A stretch of DNA of 9,146 nucleotides, from contig DAOVKH010000058.1 in the NCBI GenBank assembly GCA_030631875.1, positions 1 to 9,146 on the forward strand, read 5' to 3'. This DNA comes from Deltaproteobacteria bacterium (GTDB lineage Bacteria; Desulfobacterota; GWC2-55-46; DRQE01). The position numbers and the translations under genes were made by a program. This document shows, piece by piece, positions 1-7,400 of the stretch. Position 1 is the stretch's first letter. Each line of letters opens with the position of its first letter. The notes under the pieces are model-generated. The model saw nothing but the letters and a program-made list of their open reading frames with translations. It did not search any database and was not told where the DNA came from.

Positions 1-2
1 TC

Positions 3-2618
3 GAGCCGTCCCTTAAGGAGTGCCGCGAGGGTCTTTCCCATAACGGGGCTTTCTTTAATGCCCATGGATTTAAGGTCTGTGCCCGTGAGTAGCGGGCAGA
101 GGCTCTTGAGCTTTGTCATGTGGGTTGAGATGTAGCCCTTGACCCGCTTATCCGTCGTCTTTGCCATTAAGTATAGCGTAAGTTCAGTGGGGAGTCCTTT
201 GAGTAGCGTATAAACCTTGCTCTTTATGGTAGCCGCTTTAGAGGCGACTGAAAGCCCTTCGAGTTTATTCAGTGCCCGAAGTCCGTCCCTTCTAAGTCGT
301 ATTACTTGGAGCCGTCTCTTGCCGCTAAGGCCAAGCCTTTTAACGGTACTTAATAGATCGTCGTTATCCGTAAGTGTATCGGTTAAGGCCAGGAAGAGTG
401 TCAGCCACGCCTCTGACTTATCATTCAGGGAAGATAGGCGATACCATGCCAGAGTATCTTTTGCGTCTCTAAGGAGCCTTCTGGTAGAAGCCTTCACGGT
501 AATATTCGGGTTGATGAGCTGTAGGATACCGAGCTTTCCAAGCCTTACGATTATGGCCTCAAAGGAATCTTCGTTCATAATATTCTTAAGTTCATCGAGT
601 ATGCGCGGCCCTGAGGACTTCCTGAGAAGGTTCAGGCGTATTGAGTTCTTTATGAGCTTTAGAGTATGCGGTGAAATATCAAAGCCAAATCTCTCGGAGA
701 AACGAATTGCGCGAAGAGCCCTAATCGGGTCTTCCACAAAGCTTAGGTTATGTAGTATCCGAATCTTTCTTCTCTTTATGTCGTCTCTCGCTCCGAAGAA
801 GTCGATTACCTCGGCGAATTCATTTGGGTTTAAGGCCATGGCGAGCGTGTTAATTGTAAAGTCTCTGCGGTAGAGGTCAAGCTTTAGAGAGGAGTGGGCT
901 ACATTTGGCAGTGCCCCGGGATGGTCGTAGTACTCAAGCCTTGCCGTCGCTACGTCGAGCTTAAAGCCGTTTGGAAACTTAATGGTCGAGGACTTGAAGC
1001 GCAGGTGGCTCTTTACGTGTAGGGAGTTCTTCTTTGCAAAGCATCTTGCGAACCTTACGGCGTCGCCCTCGATTACGATATCTATGTCGAGGTCTTTGCG
1101 GTCCATCTTACCGGCTCCGCCGCTCGTGTCTTCGAGCATTAGGAGGATATCCCTGACAAAGCCCCCTACGGCGTATGCCTCGAAGCCGAGGGAATCGGCG
1201 GTCTCGCCGATATCTTTAAGCAGGTTAAGCGTCCAGGACGGGAGTTTTTCTTTCATAAAGGATGCTATCTTTTTTTTGCGCTTACTTTGCCTCATTATAT
1301 CTGAGGTCGTTTCTTTCTCTCTTAGCCCTTCACGCAGGAGTTTTAAGAGGTCTGTCCTTGTGATGATGCCTGCAAGATCTCCGCTCTTATCGTCTATTAC
1401 CGATAATATGCGCTGGCCGTGCGTCATTACAATATCTCGTACCTCGTCTGTAGAGGTCGATCTCTTTACAATTAGTCTTCCGGGGTTCATTAGCTCCGAG
1501 ACCAGCTCTCCCTTAAGGCCGTGGTGGAGAGCCTTATCGACGACCTGACGCGTGATTACTCCTATTGGTTTTTTCTTACTCGTAACGGCCAAGGCGTTTA
1601 TATTATAGCGGCGCATGAGTTCAAGGGCACTCTCTATAGTTTTGCCCTTGAGTGTTGTTATCGCAGGCGAGCTCATTATATCCGATGCCGTTACCTTCGG
1701 GGTTATGACTTTTTTTAGTGCTTGGAGAACTTCTTCGTCGGCCTCGATGAGTGTCAGGGCCTTTAGCGTTGCCGAGGCCGCATGGAGGTGTCCTCCTCCG
1801 CCGAGCTCTCTTGCCAAGGCTCCGGCATTGAGTGAGCCGGCACTGCTTCGGATTACGAGGTGAACACGATCCGGAGTCTCTGCCAATAGCACCAACGCGT
1901 CGATATGCTCCATCTCCATCATTCTCTGGGCGAGTGTTGATACGTCCCCTTTGTATCCCTCAAGGGATATCTTCGCGATGACGACATTTATGCCGCCTAT
2001 AGTGTAGAGCCTCTCTGAGCGTATTAGGCTTTCGAGGGCAAATACCTCGGAGGTGCTCAGGGGCTTTGTTATAAGCTCGGATACGAGGCTTAAGTCAGCA
2101 CCTGCCTCTAATAGAAGTGAGGCCGCCTCGAAGTCTTCTTTCCGTGTCGAGGGGAAGGAGAGAGAGCCGGTGTCTTCATAGATGGCGGCCATTAGGAGCG
2201 TTGCCTCCTCTGAGGTCAGGGCGATATTCTTTTCTTTAAGTATGAGTGTCAGGAGGGTTGTCGTCGAGCCGTAGTCTTCGTGCACGTTAAGGTCGGCCTT
2301 GATGGTAGAGCCCTTTATCTGCGGGTGGTGGTCGTAGATGTGAACCTCTACGTCTTTGCGCCCTATTAGCTCACCGAAGCGTCCGATGCGCTCAGGACGG
2401 TTTATATCGACGAGTATGAGTCGGGTTACCTTTGAGAGGTCTATATCACTGGCATCTTTGATCTCAAGTGGCAGGGCGATCTTCTCTACCGCTACTCTAA
2501 GCGTATCTTCAAGAGAACCCGAGAAGGCAACCTCTGCCTTTGGGTAGAGCTTCTTTGCGGCTATCATGGCGCCAAGCGTGTCAAAGTCAGCAGCCGTATG
2601 GGTTGTTATTAGCTCCAT
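3..2618 (-). CDS. CBS/DHH-domain tRNA nucleotidyltransferase (A-adding or poly(A)-polymerase type), 3' end cut by window edge
   Basis: Open from an ATG at 2618 to the left edge without a stop, giving 872 residues. Domains in order: DHH phosphoesterase (about 1-180) with paired aspartates D11/D13, a VDINRP segment near 70-75, the DHH triad at 96-98 and an EDTG motif near 148-151; DHHA1-like region with four glycines then His at 273-277; two CBS domains (about 308-430); class II nucleotidyltransferase head from about 475, with GGFVRD at 485-490, a DLDID carboxylate cluster at 509-513, then RRDFTIN and EDPIRALRAIRF motifs; then a helical RNA-binding tail. Proteins of this architecture are annotated as A-adding tRNA nucleotidyltransferases or poly(A) polymerases and act on tRNA 3' ends in the cytoplasm. 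The last visible residues (MGKTLAALL) resemble the family's C-terminal signature, so little is missing. CBS domains usually sense adenosyl ligands. Whether this enzyme adds A only, CCA or poly(A) cannot be read from sequence. Transcribed divergently from the gene at 2737; a promoter lies immediately upstream with no Shine-Dalgarno. Confidence 0.93.
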   Translation of the reverse strand, partial: MELITTHTAADFDTLGAMIAAKKLYPKAEVAFSGSLEDTLRVAVEKIALPLEIKDASDIDLSKVTRLILVDINRPERIGRFGELIGRKDVEVHIYDHHPQIKGSTIKADLNVHEDYGSTTTLLTLILKEKNIALTSEEATLLMAAIYEDTGSLSFPSTRKEDFEAASLLLEAGADLSLVSELITKPLSTSEVFALESLIRSERLYTIGGINVVIAKISLEGYKGDVSTLAQRMMEMEHIDALVLLAETPDRVHLVIRSSAGSLNAGALARELGGGGHLHAASATLKALTLIEADEEVLQALKKVITPKVTASDIMSSPAITTLKGKTIESALELMRRYNINALAVTSKKKPIGVITRQVVDKALHHGLKGELVSELMNPGRLIVKRSTSTDEVRDIVMTHGQRILSVIDDKSGDLAGIITRTDLLKLLREGLREKETTSDIMRQSKRKKKIASFMKEKLPSWTLNLLKDIGETADSLGFEAYAVGGFVRDILLMLEDTSGGAGKMDRKDLDIDIVIEGDAVRFARCFAKKNSLHVKSHLRFKSSTIKFPNGFKLDVATARLEYYDHPGALPNVAHSSLKLDLYRRDFTINTLAMALNPNEFAEVIDFFGARDDIKRRKIRILHNLSFVEDPIRALRAIRFSERFGFDISPHTLKLIKNSIRLNLLRKSSGPRILDELKNIMNEDSFEAIIVRLGKLGILQLINPNITVKASTRRLLRDAKDTLAWYRLSSLNDKSEAWLTLFLALTDTLTDNDDLLSTVKRLGLSGKRRLQVIRLRRDGLRALNKLEGLSVASKAATIKSKVYTLLKGLPTELTLYLMAKTTDKRVKGYISTHMTKLKSLCPLLTGTDLKSMGIKESPVMGKTLAALLKGRL

Positions 2619-2624
2619 AGTAAG

Positions 2625-2654
2625 ATTCTATCATAAGTTCGGATAGGTAATCAA
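2625..2654 (-). promoter_or_regulatory. Candidate sigma-70 promoter of the tRNA nucleotidyltransferase gene
   Basis: Read on the minus strand, TTGATT (2649-2654) and TAGAAT (2625-2630) are separated by 18 bases. Only six bases separate the -10 box from the ATG at 2618, so transcription would start about at the start codon and the message would be leaderless. No Shine-Dalgarno is seen. Matches are 4/6 and 5/6 to consensus; this is inference by eye. Confidence 0.45.
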
Positions 2655-2736
2655 CGAGGGCAATCCTATTTTTCAGGACGCAAAACGTCTTCTTCTCCTT
2701 GATTTAGGCGGGTATTTATTATATTCTTTACCTATC
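2642..2736. repeat. 9-bp perfect inverted repeat between two divergent genes
   Basis: GATAGGTAA at 2642-2650 is the exact reverse complement of TTACCTATC at 2728-2736. One copy lies in the spacer of the minus-strand promoter; the other directly precedes the ATG of the plus-strand gene. In both orientations the motif is followed by ATGATAGA, directly on the plus strand and after seven extra bases on the minus strand. This could be a shared regulator site or a remnant of local duplication. A 4-base GACG/CGTC hairpin at 2677-2689 lies between the arms. The rest of this 118-base region shows nothing else I can name. Confidence 0.5.
2699..2727 (+). promoter_or_regulatory. Candidate promoter of the cyclase-like gene
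   Basis: TTGATT at 2699-2704 and TATTCT at 2722-2727 are 17 bases apart; TATATT at 2720-2725 is an alternative -10 box with a short 15-base spacer. The ATG at 2737 follows within 9-11 bases and has no Shine-Dalgarno, so the transcript would carry almost no leader. The region is AT-rich and the assignment is by eye only. Confidence 0.4.
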
Positions 2737-5475
2737 ATGATAGAGAGCTTTAATAAAGAACCACTTAAGATATTCGACCTTCTCGTGAAGGAGCCTAAGA
2801 AGTTTGCGCGCGGAGTATACTGGACGCTCGACCCTTCTACGCTCAGATTTAAGCACGGTGAGGATATAGCCGAATTAAAGGTCCCTTACCACCTTGGCGG
2901 AGACGATGAGGATGTAGTCGCCAAGGGTGTCTACTCCATGGGACTCCTATTAAAGAAGCGTTTTGAAGAAGACCTTGGAAGAAATGTGATCGAGGATATA
3001 CCGTCTCACCTCTCCGTTGAGTTCTCAAAGCCTCTTAAGGCTCGTTCCTTTAAGGTATCGTTCCTGATGGCTGATACTATAGAGAGAAGGGCTGCCGAAG
3101 AGATACTCCACTCGACCCCTCTCGTAGATGGCGAGGTGCTCACGAACTGGCTCTCTAAGGACGCCCACGGCTACGCGCTGATGGCTTGGTTTACGGCACT
3201 TATAGATAAGGTCTTGCGGGAGGAGGCCTCGACAGATAGCGGAGAGCGAACCTCCTTTATGGCACTCCTGGGTGTTATAAACAGTGTAAAGAGACATAAA
3301 GACAGACTCAAAGACCTGCGTATAAAAGGGGTATCTTACAGTAAGCTCGACATGGCGGTAGGGTTCTCTATATACGGATTATTTAAGTGCGCATTGAGGG
3401 CTCTCCTTGAGCGTCTTAGGGAGACTAATGTTCCTTACTATAGTACCGAGAGCGAGCTGATATTAAAGACCGCACTTAAGCCAAGGGCATTCCTCGGCAT
3501 ATCGTCGGGGCTATTGGCTACGTCTCTTAACCCTTACGGTATAGACGGGAAAGTATTTGACGCTCTGTCGGCTATTGCGCCCAAGGCCGACGCCATCGCT
3601 GACGGTGACGTTTCTTCGGAGCAAATAATTTCTTCTATGGCGAAGGCCATAGATTCTAACAAAGACCTGACCGGCATTGTCAAACTTCAGCATAATATAA
3701 AGAGCCTTAGAGCCTTTGCAATGGATTACCTCATTAACTTCGATCTGCCGGCCGTGGACGGCCATAAGCTACTCTATGAGTGCTGCCATGAAGACCGATT
3801 GGCCGCGAATATATTTACAGACCAGAGTGCTGCTGAAAGACTCAGCAAAGCATTGACCGATATAAGAGATAAGTACGTTAGGGATAAGCCGAGGGTCGAG
3901 TCTCTCGATAAGATATTAGGGCTTATTGCGGCATCTATGAAGGGTAAGCGCAGATGGTTTAAAGGCGGCGAAGAAAACATTCGCGAGACATATGCTTCGA
4001 TAGCGCGGAGTTTCTTCTCCTGCTGGATGGCCGACCATGTAGAGAAGTTCTGCGCCTCCATGCGGATGCACATGATAGACAGGCGTGGCAGCTTTGATAA
4101 CGCCATGCTCATAGAAGAATATAAGCGCGGGACACTCTATAGATTCTCTACCGATACGCGCCCGGTGCTTACAACCCTTGCCGTAGCCGAAGAAGGCCAA
4201 CTCTTCATAGATATGAAGGACTTTACCATGAAGACATTCAAGGTAAAGGAGATAGCCATGGCCGAGATGATGAAGGAGAGCTTCTATTCTCCCATACTTG
4301 CGGCGGCGAGCCGCTATGCTACCGGCTCCGGGGTTATGGATAATGATACCGGCATAAGGCTCAATAGTATGCCGGGCGATGCCGCGCTATTCTCCGGAAG
4401 TGTCTCTATGTTAATCTCTCTGGCTCATGACATACAGAAGGTCATAAGTCTTTATAAAGAAAAATTGGATAAGGCTCTGCCTCCGGTCAAGGAGGAGCTT
4501 TTGCTTGAAGATATAAATAAAAAATTTGAAACTCAGCAGGCCGTAATCAAAAAGAATAAGGTAGTCTTGCTGAAGGCCATTGAAAAGGGTGATAAGGAAT
4601 CGAAGTTAAAGCTAAATAAGCTTAAAGAAGAAGAGCATCGCATGGAGACTCGTTATCGTGACGCTCTGGAGGCGGCGATAAACAGAGAGCTTGAGGCAGG
4701 GCTATTTATATCCTATGGTGCTAAGGCTGAGAACCTGCTCCTTGAGGCAAAGGCCGGTCTCTGTGAGCCAATGAAGGTGGCGATAGGTGAGAAGATAAAC
4801 GAGGCCGCGCGCGGAACAGACAGAAACTCGGCCATAAGAGCCAAGTTTGAGATGATGCTTGAGGGCGAGAGAGTTAAGAGAAGGCACCACGCCTTGAGTT
4901 ATCCCTTCGATGTTTATGTAGATAAGACCTTCTCACTGCGCGTTCCGCCGGACTTAGAGATATCCATAAAAAAGATAATTGAACGTAAGGACGAGGTTCG
5001 CGCCAAAGCCCTTGCTACGACCATAGGCAGTGAATGTTATAAAGACCTTCGCAGGTTCTTTAAAGGAGCGTCAGTCTCAACACTAAGGATGTTCGCATAC
5101 GCGTCAGGCATATATAATAAAGGCCAGGCCTTGAGCGAGGAAGCCCTTAACGCCTACAAGAAAGAGACGAAGGGGACGAAGCTATTCTTCAACAAGAAGT
5201 TGGCCGTCTCAGAGCTTAACCGTGGCGTATCGGACGACTTTTACTTTCCTTTTCAGACGCTTAACTTCTGTGTCGGCGTTGAGGTGAAGAAGGGCCTAAG
5301 GATGCTCGAGGTCTTCTTGAAGATAGGCGACGTTGTATTTAAGGGTTTTGAGAGAAAGGCCCCGACAGTAGTCTATGAGATATTAAATCAAGAGGGTAAG
5401 TTCTTTAAGGCTCTCGACGAGCACCATCTGAAAGGATGGATAGAGGCCGCCGAGAAGAACAGGCACAGCAGGTAG
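2737..5475 (+). CDS. Large protein with a degenerate, interrupted class III nucleotidyl cyclase-like C-terminal half
   Basis: The 912 residues match no named family that I recall at full length. Residues 1-480 are mixed, mostly helical and unrecognised, with no signal peptide or clear membrane span. From about 487 I see the class III adenylate/guanylate cyclase pattern: FIDMKDFT at 490-497 with D492 as first metal ligand; PGDAALF at 546-552 with D548 as second; FISYG at 657-661 where the family has GIHTG; IGEKINEAAR at 683-692, placing N688 and R692 at the usual N-x3-R transition-state pair; and FKG followed by PTVVYEIL (868-883), like the family's C-terminal strand. Two insertions break the core: a lysine/glutamate-rich, probably coiled-coil stretch (about 575-650) and a long segment (about 695-865). 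By alignment the base-reading Lys and Asp become S544 and V681, so the substrate may be unusual or activity lost. Divergent from the tRNA enzyme; converges on larE with 7 bases between. Cytosolic location is likely. The CDS is certain; the cyclase reading is inference. Confidence 0.92.
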   Translation: MIESFNKEPLKIFDLLVKEPKKFARGVYWTLDPSTLRFKHGEDIAELKVPYHLGGDDEDVVAKGVYSMGLLLKKRFEEDLGRNVIEDIPSHLSVEFSKPLKARSFKVSFLMADTIERRAAEEILHSTPLVDGEVLTNWLSKDAHGYALMAWFTALIDKVLREEASTDSGERTSFMALLGVINSVKRHKDRLKDLRIKGVSYSKLDMAVGFSIYGLFKCALRALLERLRETNVPYYSTESELILKTALKPRAFLGISSGLLATSLNPYGIDGKVFDALSAIAPKADAIADGDVSSEQIISSMAKAIDSNKDLTGIVKLQHNIKSLRAFAMDYLINFDLPAVDGHKLLYECCHEDRLAANIFTDQSAAERLSKALTDIRDKYVRDKPRVESLDKILGLIAASMKGKRRWFKGGEENIRETYASIARSFFSCWMADHVEKFCASMRMHMIDRRGSFDNAMLIEEYKRGTLYRFSTDTRPVLTTLAVAEEGQLFIDMKDFTMKTFKVKEIAMAEMMKESFYSPILAAASRYATGSGVMDNDTGIRLNSMPGDAALFSGSVSMLISLAHDIQKVISLYKEKLDKALPPVKEELLLEDINKKFETQQAVIKKNKVVLLKAIEKGDKESKLKLNKLKEEEHRMETRYRDALEAAINRELEAGLFISYGAKAENLLLEAKAGLCEPMKVAIGEKINEAARGTDRNSAIRAKFEMMLEGERVKRRHHALSYPFDVYVDKTFSLRVPPDLEISIKKIIERKDEVRAKALATTIGSECYKDLRRFFKGASVSTLRMFAYASGIYNKGQALSEEALNAYKKETKGTKLFFNKKLAVSELNRGVSDDFYFPFQTLNFCVGVEVKKGLRMLEVFLKIGDVVFKGFERKAPTVVYEILNQEGKFFKALDEHHLKGWIEAAEKNRHSR

Positions 5476-5482
5476 TCTCTTA

Positions 5483-6319
5483 TTACTTCTCTTCTTTTAG
5501 CACTTCGTTCATTGAGCCGCTTCGATAGCCGATTAGATCGAGCGCTACATATGTAAAGCCCGCCGACTTAAACCTCTTAACTACAGAATCCCTTAGTTCC
5601 TTATTCGCGAATAATTTTATAGAATCTTCTTCTACCTCTATGCGCGCGGTAGCTTCGTGATACCTCACCCGAAGCTGTTTAAAGCCGAGGGTTCTGAGAA
5701 ACTCTTCACATACCTTCAGGCGTTCCAAGGCTTCTTCGGTTATCTTTGTTCCGTATGGGAACCTTGATGAGAGGCAGGCGAGGTTGGGTTTGTCCCATGT
5801 GGAGATGCCCAAATCCTTACTTAGCGCGCGTATGTCGTCCTTTGTGAGGGCGGCTTCTTCGAGCGGGCTTCTAACACCTCTTTCAATTCCTGCTTCCTTG
5901 CCCGGGCGATGCTCACCCTTGTCGTCTATATTAAATCCGTCTACTACCGTAGAGATTTTGAGTTTCTCGGCTTCTTGCCTGCAGATGGTGAATAGTTCGT
6001 CCTTGCAGAAGTAGCACCTGTTGGGAGGGTTCTCGGCGAAGTTCGGTATGAGGAGTTCATTTGAGTCTACTATGATGTGACGCACGCCAAATCCCTTGGC
6101 TAACTTCTTTGCCTCTTCGAGTTCGCTCTCAAGGTATGTCGGGCTCGTAGCTGTGAGTGCCGCGGCCTTATCCCCTAAAGTATCTACCGCGACCTTTAAG
6201 AGGAATGTTGAATCCACGCCTCCGGAGAATGCTACGAGTACCGAGCCCATCTCACGCAGTATTGATTGGAGGTCTTCGAGCTTGGCCTCTGGAGTCGCAG
6301 AAGGGGTCTCTCTTAGCAA
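5483..6319 (-). CDS. larE: LarE-type ATP-dependent sulfur transferase (PP-loop), TTG start
   Basis: A 278-residue protein of normal LarE length. The N-terminal PP-loop SGGVDS (32-37) binds ATP. NRCYFCK holds C102 and C105, and ACLSSRFPYG holds C182, at the position of the sulfur-donating cysteine of Lactobacillus LarE. LarE adenylates and thiolates pyridinium bis-carboxylate mononucleotide on the way to the nickel-pincer cofactor of lactate racemase. Forms with three cysteines bind a [4Fe-4S] cluster and can act non-sacrificially; this protein has that set. Neither larB, larC nor larA is in the window, so the real substrate may differ. The start is TTG at 6319, seven bases inside the end of the upstream gene, with AGAGG seven bases before it on the minus strand; the next in-frame ATG (residue 24) would remove the helix that normally precedes the PP-loop. 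Translational coupling is likely. Confidence 0.92.
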   Translation of the reverse strand: MLRETPSATPEAKLEDLQSILREMGSVLVAFSGGVDSTFLLKVAVDTLGDKAAALTATSPTYLESELEEAKKLAKGFGVRHIIVDSNELLIPNFAENPPNRCYFCKDELFTICRQEAEKLKISTVVDGFNIDDKGEHRPGKEAGIERGVRSPLEEAALTKDDIRALSKDLGISTWDKPNLACLSSRFPYGTKITEEALERLKVCEEFLRTLGFKQLRVRYHEATARIEVEEDSIKLFANKELRDSVVKRFKSAGFTYVALDLIGYRSGSMNEVLKEEK

Positions 6320-7353
6320 AGATTTGCCTCTTTTATCAGATCTTCATCAAAGGGCGTATCTACGGTCATCTCACGGCTCTTGCCGTCGCAGGTGGCTAGG
6401 ACTGTGGCCGGCCCTTCGGCCTTATTGGCGTAGCGGAGCATTATTGAGGCCGCAGTTTCGAGTATATTATTATCTTCCGTCGATTCGGTGCTTAACTCAA
6501 CTACCGCCGAGGGGCCTGAGAAGTCTACAGGTTCGAGGAATGTATGCCCGTCTTGAATGAGAGACTTTAATCTCTTATTATCTGCCTCATGGCGGCCTAT
6601 TATAATCTTCACACCATCTACGCGCAGGTGTCGCCCGACCTTGAGTATCTGAAGATCCTTGCCCGATACGTCTTTCTTGTGTTTGAATAGGTCGCGAACC
6701 TTCTTTGAGAATATCTTATCTGTCAGCAGACATCCGCCTGAAGGACACGGGTAGTCGCCTATGTCGAGGTCGTCGGCGAGCTTCATCTGTGGCCGCCTCG
6801 TTCTGCCCAACATATCGAGGAGCTTCTCTCTATCTACGAGCCCTTCTTTTTCGGGTATCGTCGGTGCTAAGTGCTTTGCCGATAACGGGCGAAGGATTAA
6901 ACCCTCAAGGCCACTCTCGGTATCTATAAGAGGGAATGTATCACTACGCTGGCTCATCGGGCGCTGGCCGAGCACCTCGCCGGTGATGATGAAGCTTGCG
7001 CCAATCTCTTCCATGTACTTCTTGGCGAGAGTGAACATATATATCCTGCAATCAAGGCAAGGGTTAATGCCTTTTCCGTAGCCGTGCTTCGGCTTTCTGA
7101 CGATCTCTATGTACTCGGCCCCCTTTAGCATCACCTTGAGCGGTACGCCGAACTCTTCGGCGACCTGCTTTGCGGCACTCTTGCATCCGCCTTCCGGGAG
7201 TGTGCCGTCGGGGACTTTCTTTGCTCCTGCCGAGCAGGTGCAGAAAGAAGATGTGAAGTTAAGGGCATAGACATCTATGCCCTGAGCTATCATTAATTTT
7301 ACGGCGAGCGTTGAATCTAAGCCGCCTGAGAGTAGTGCTACTGCTTTTGTCAT
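6313..7353 (-). CDS. ThiI/MnmA-like PP-loop tRNA thiolation protein with NFACT-R-like (DUF814) C-terminus
   Basis: A 346-residue protein. The PP-loop SGGLDS is at 9-14, followed by paired C38/C40 and C57, an NPCLDCR motif with C99 and C102, and PCPSGGC with C203 and C208. The C-terminal part from about 231 (ILKVGRHLRVDGVKIIIGR, then NKRL) resembles the NFACT-R/DUF814 RNA-binding domain. Proteins of this kind are often labelled tRNA 2-thiouridylate methyltransferase or ThiI-like and are predicted to thiolate a tRNA base; that label is by homology, and the methyltransferase wording is a historical misnomer. The CxxC plus a later cysteine suggests a [4Fe-4S] cluster that activates sulfur. It is the first gene of a two-gene operon with larE. 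The ATG at 7353 is the first after an in-frame TAG; GGAGG lies 13 bases upstream, rather far. Confidence 0.88.
   Translation of the reverse strand: MTKAVALLSGGLDSTLAVKLMIAQGIDVYALNFTSSFCTCSAGAKKVPDGTLPEGGCKSAAKQVAEEFGVPLKVMLKGAEYIEIVRKPKHGYGKGINPCLDCRIYMFTLAKKYMEEIGASFIITGEVLGQRPMSQRSDTFPLIDTESGLEGLILRPLSAKHLAPTIPEKEGLVDREKLLDMLGRTRRPQMKLADDLDIGDYPCPSGGCLLTDKIFSKKVRDLFKHKKDVSGKDLQILKVGRHLRVDGVKIIIGRHEADNKRLKSLIQDGHTFLEPVDFSGPSAVVELSTESTEDNNILETAASIMLRYANKAEGPATVLATCDGKSREMTVDTPFDEDLIKEANLC
6327..6331 (-). promoter_or_regulatory. Ribosome binding site supporting the TTG start of larE
   Basis: On the minus strand AGAGG sits inside the last codons of the upstream gene, seven bases before TTG at 6319. 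This is the main evidence that TTG, not a later ATG, is the start. Confidence 0.6.
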
Positions 7354-7366
7354 CTTTGTGGTCTAA

Positions 7367-7371
7367 CCTCC
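7367..7371 (-). promoter_or_regulatory. Ribosome binding site of the ThiI-like gene, wide spacing
   Basis: GGAGG on the minus strand lies 13 bases before the ATG at 7353. The only in-frame codons between it and the ATG include a TAG, so no earlier start is possible and the wide spacing appears real. Confidence 0.55.
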
Positions 7372-7400
7372 GTAGAATATCTGCGTTAAAGTAATATTAT

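Noticed and set aside
217..1863. Plus-strand open frames of 60 to 220 codons opposite the tRNA nucleotidyltransferase
   Set aside because: They lie antisense to a continuous frame with clear DHH, CBS and nucleotidyltransferase motifs; their translations are low-complexity Ser/Arg/Leu typical of shadows.
2677..2689. Short hairpin GACG-CAAAA-CGTC in the intergenic region as a terminator or riboswitch
   Set aside because: The stem is only four perfect pairs and no T-run follows; too weak to call.
3774..4200. Minus-strand open frames of 94 and 112 codons inside the 912-residue gene
   Set aside because: Antisense to a long gene, no Shine-Dalgarno or family motif, and the two overlap each other.
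4201..4400. GGDEF diguanylate cyclase reading of the FIDMKDFT...PGDAALF region
   Set aside because: There is no GG(D/E)EF signature; the Asn-x3-Arg pair downstream fits class III cyclases better.
6096..7081. Plus-strand open frames of up to 154 codons opposite the two PP-loop genes
   Set aside because: They are mirrored by conserved PP-loop proteins on the minus strand and show no protein-like motifs.
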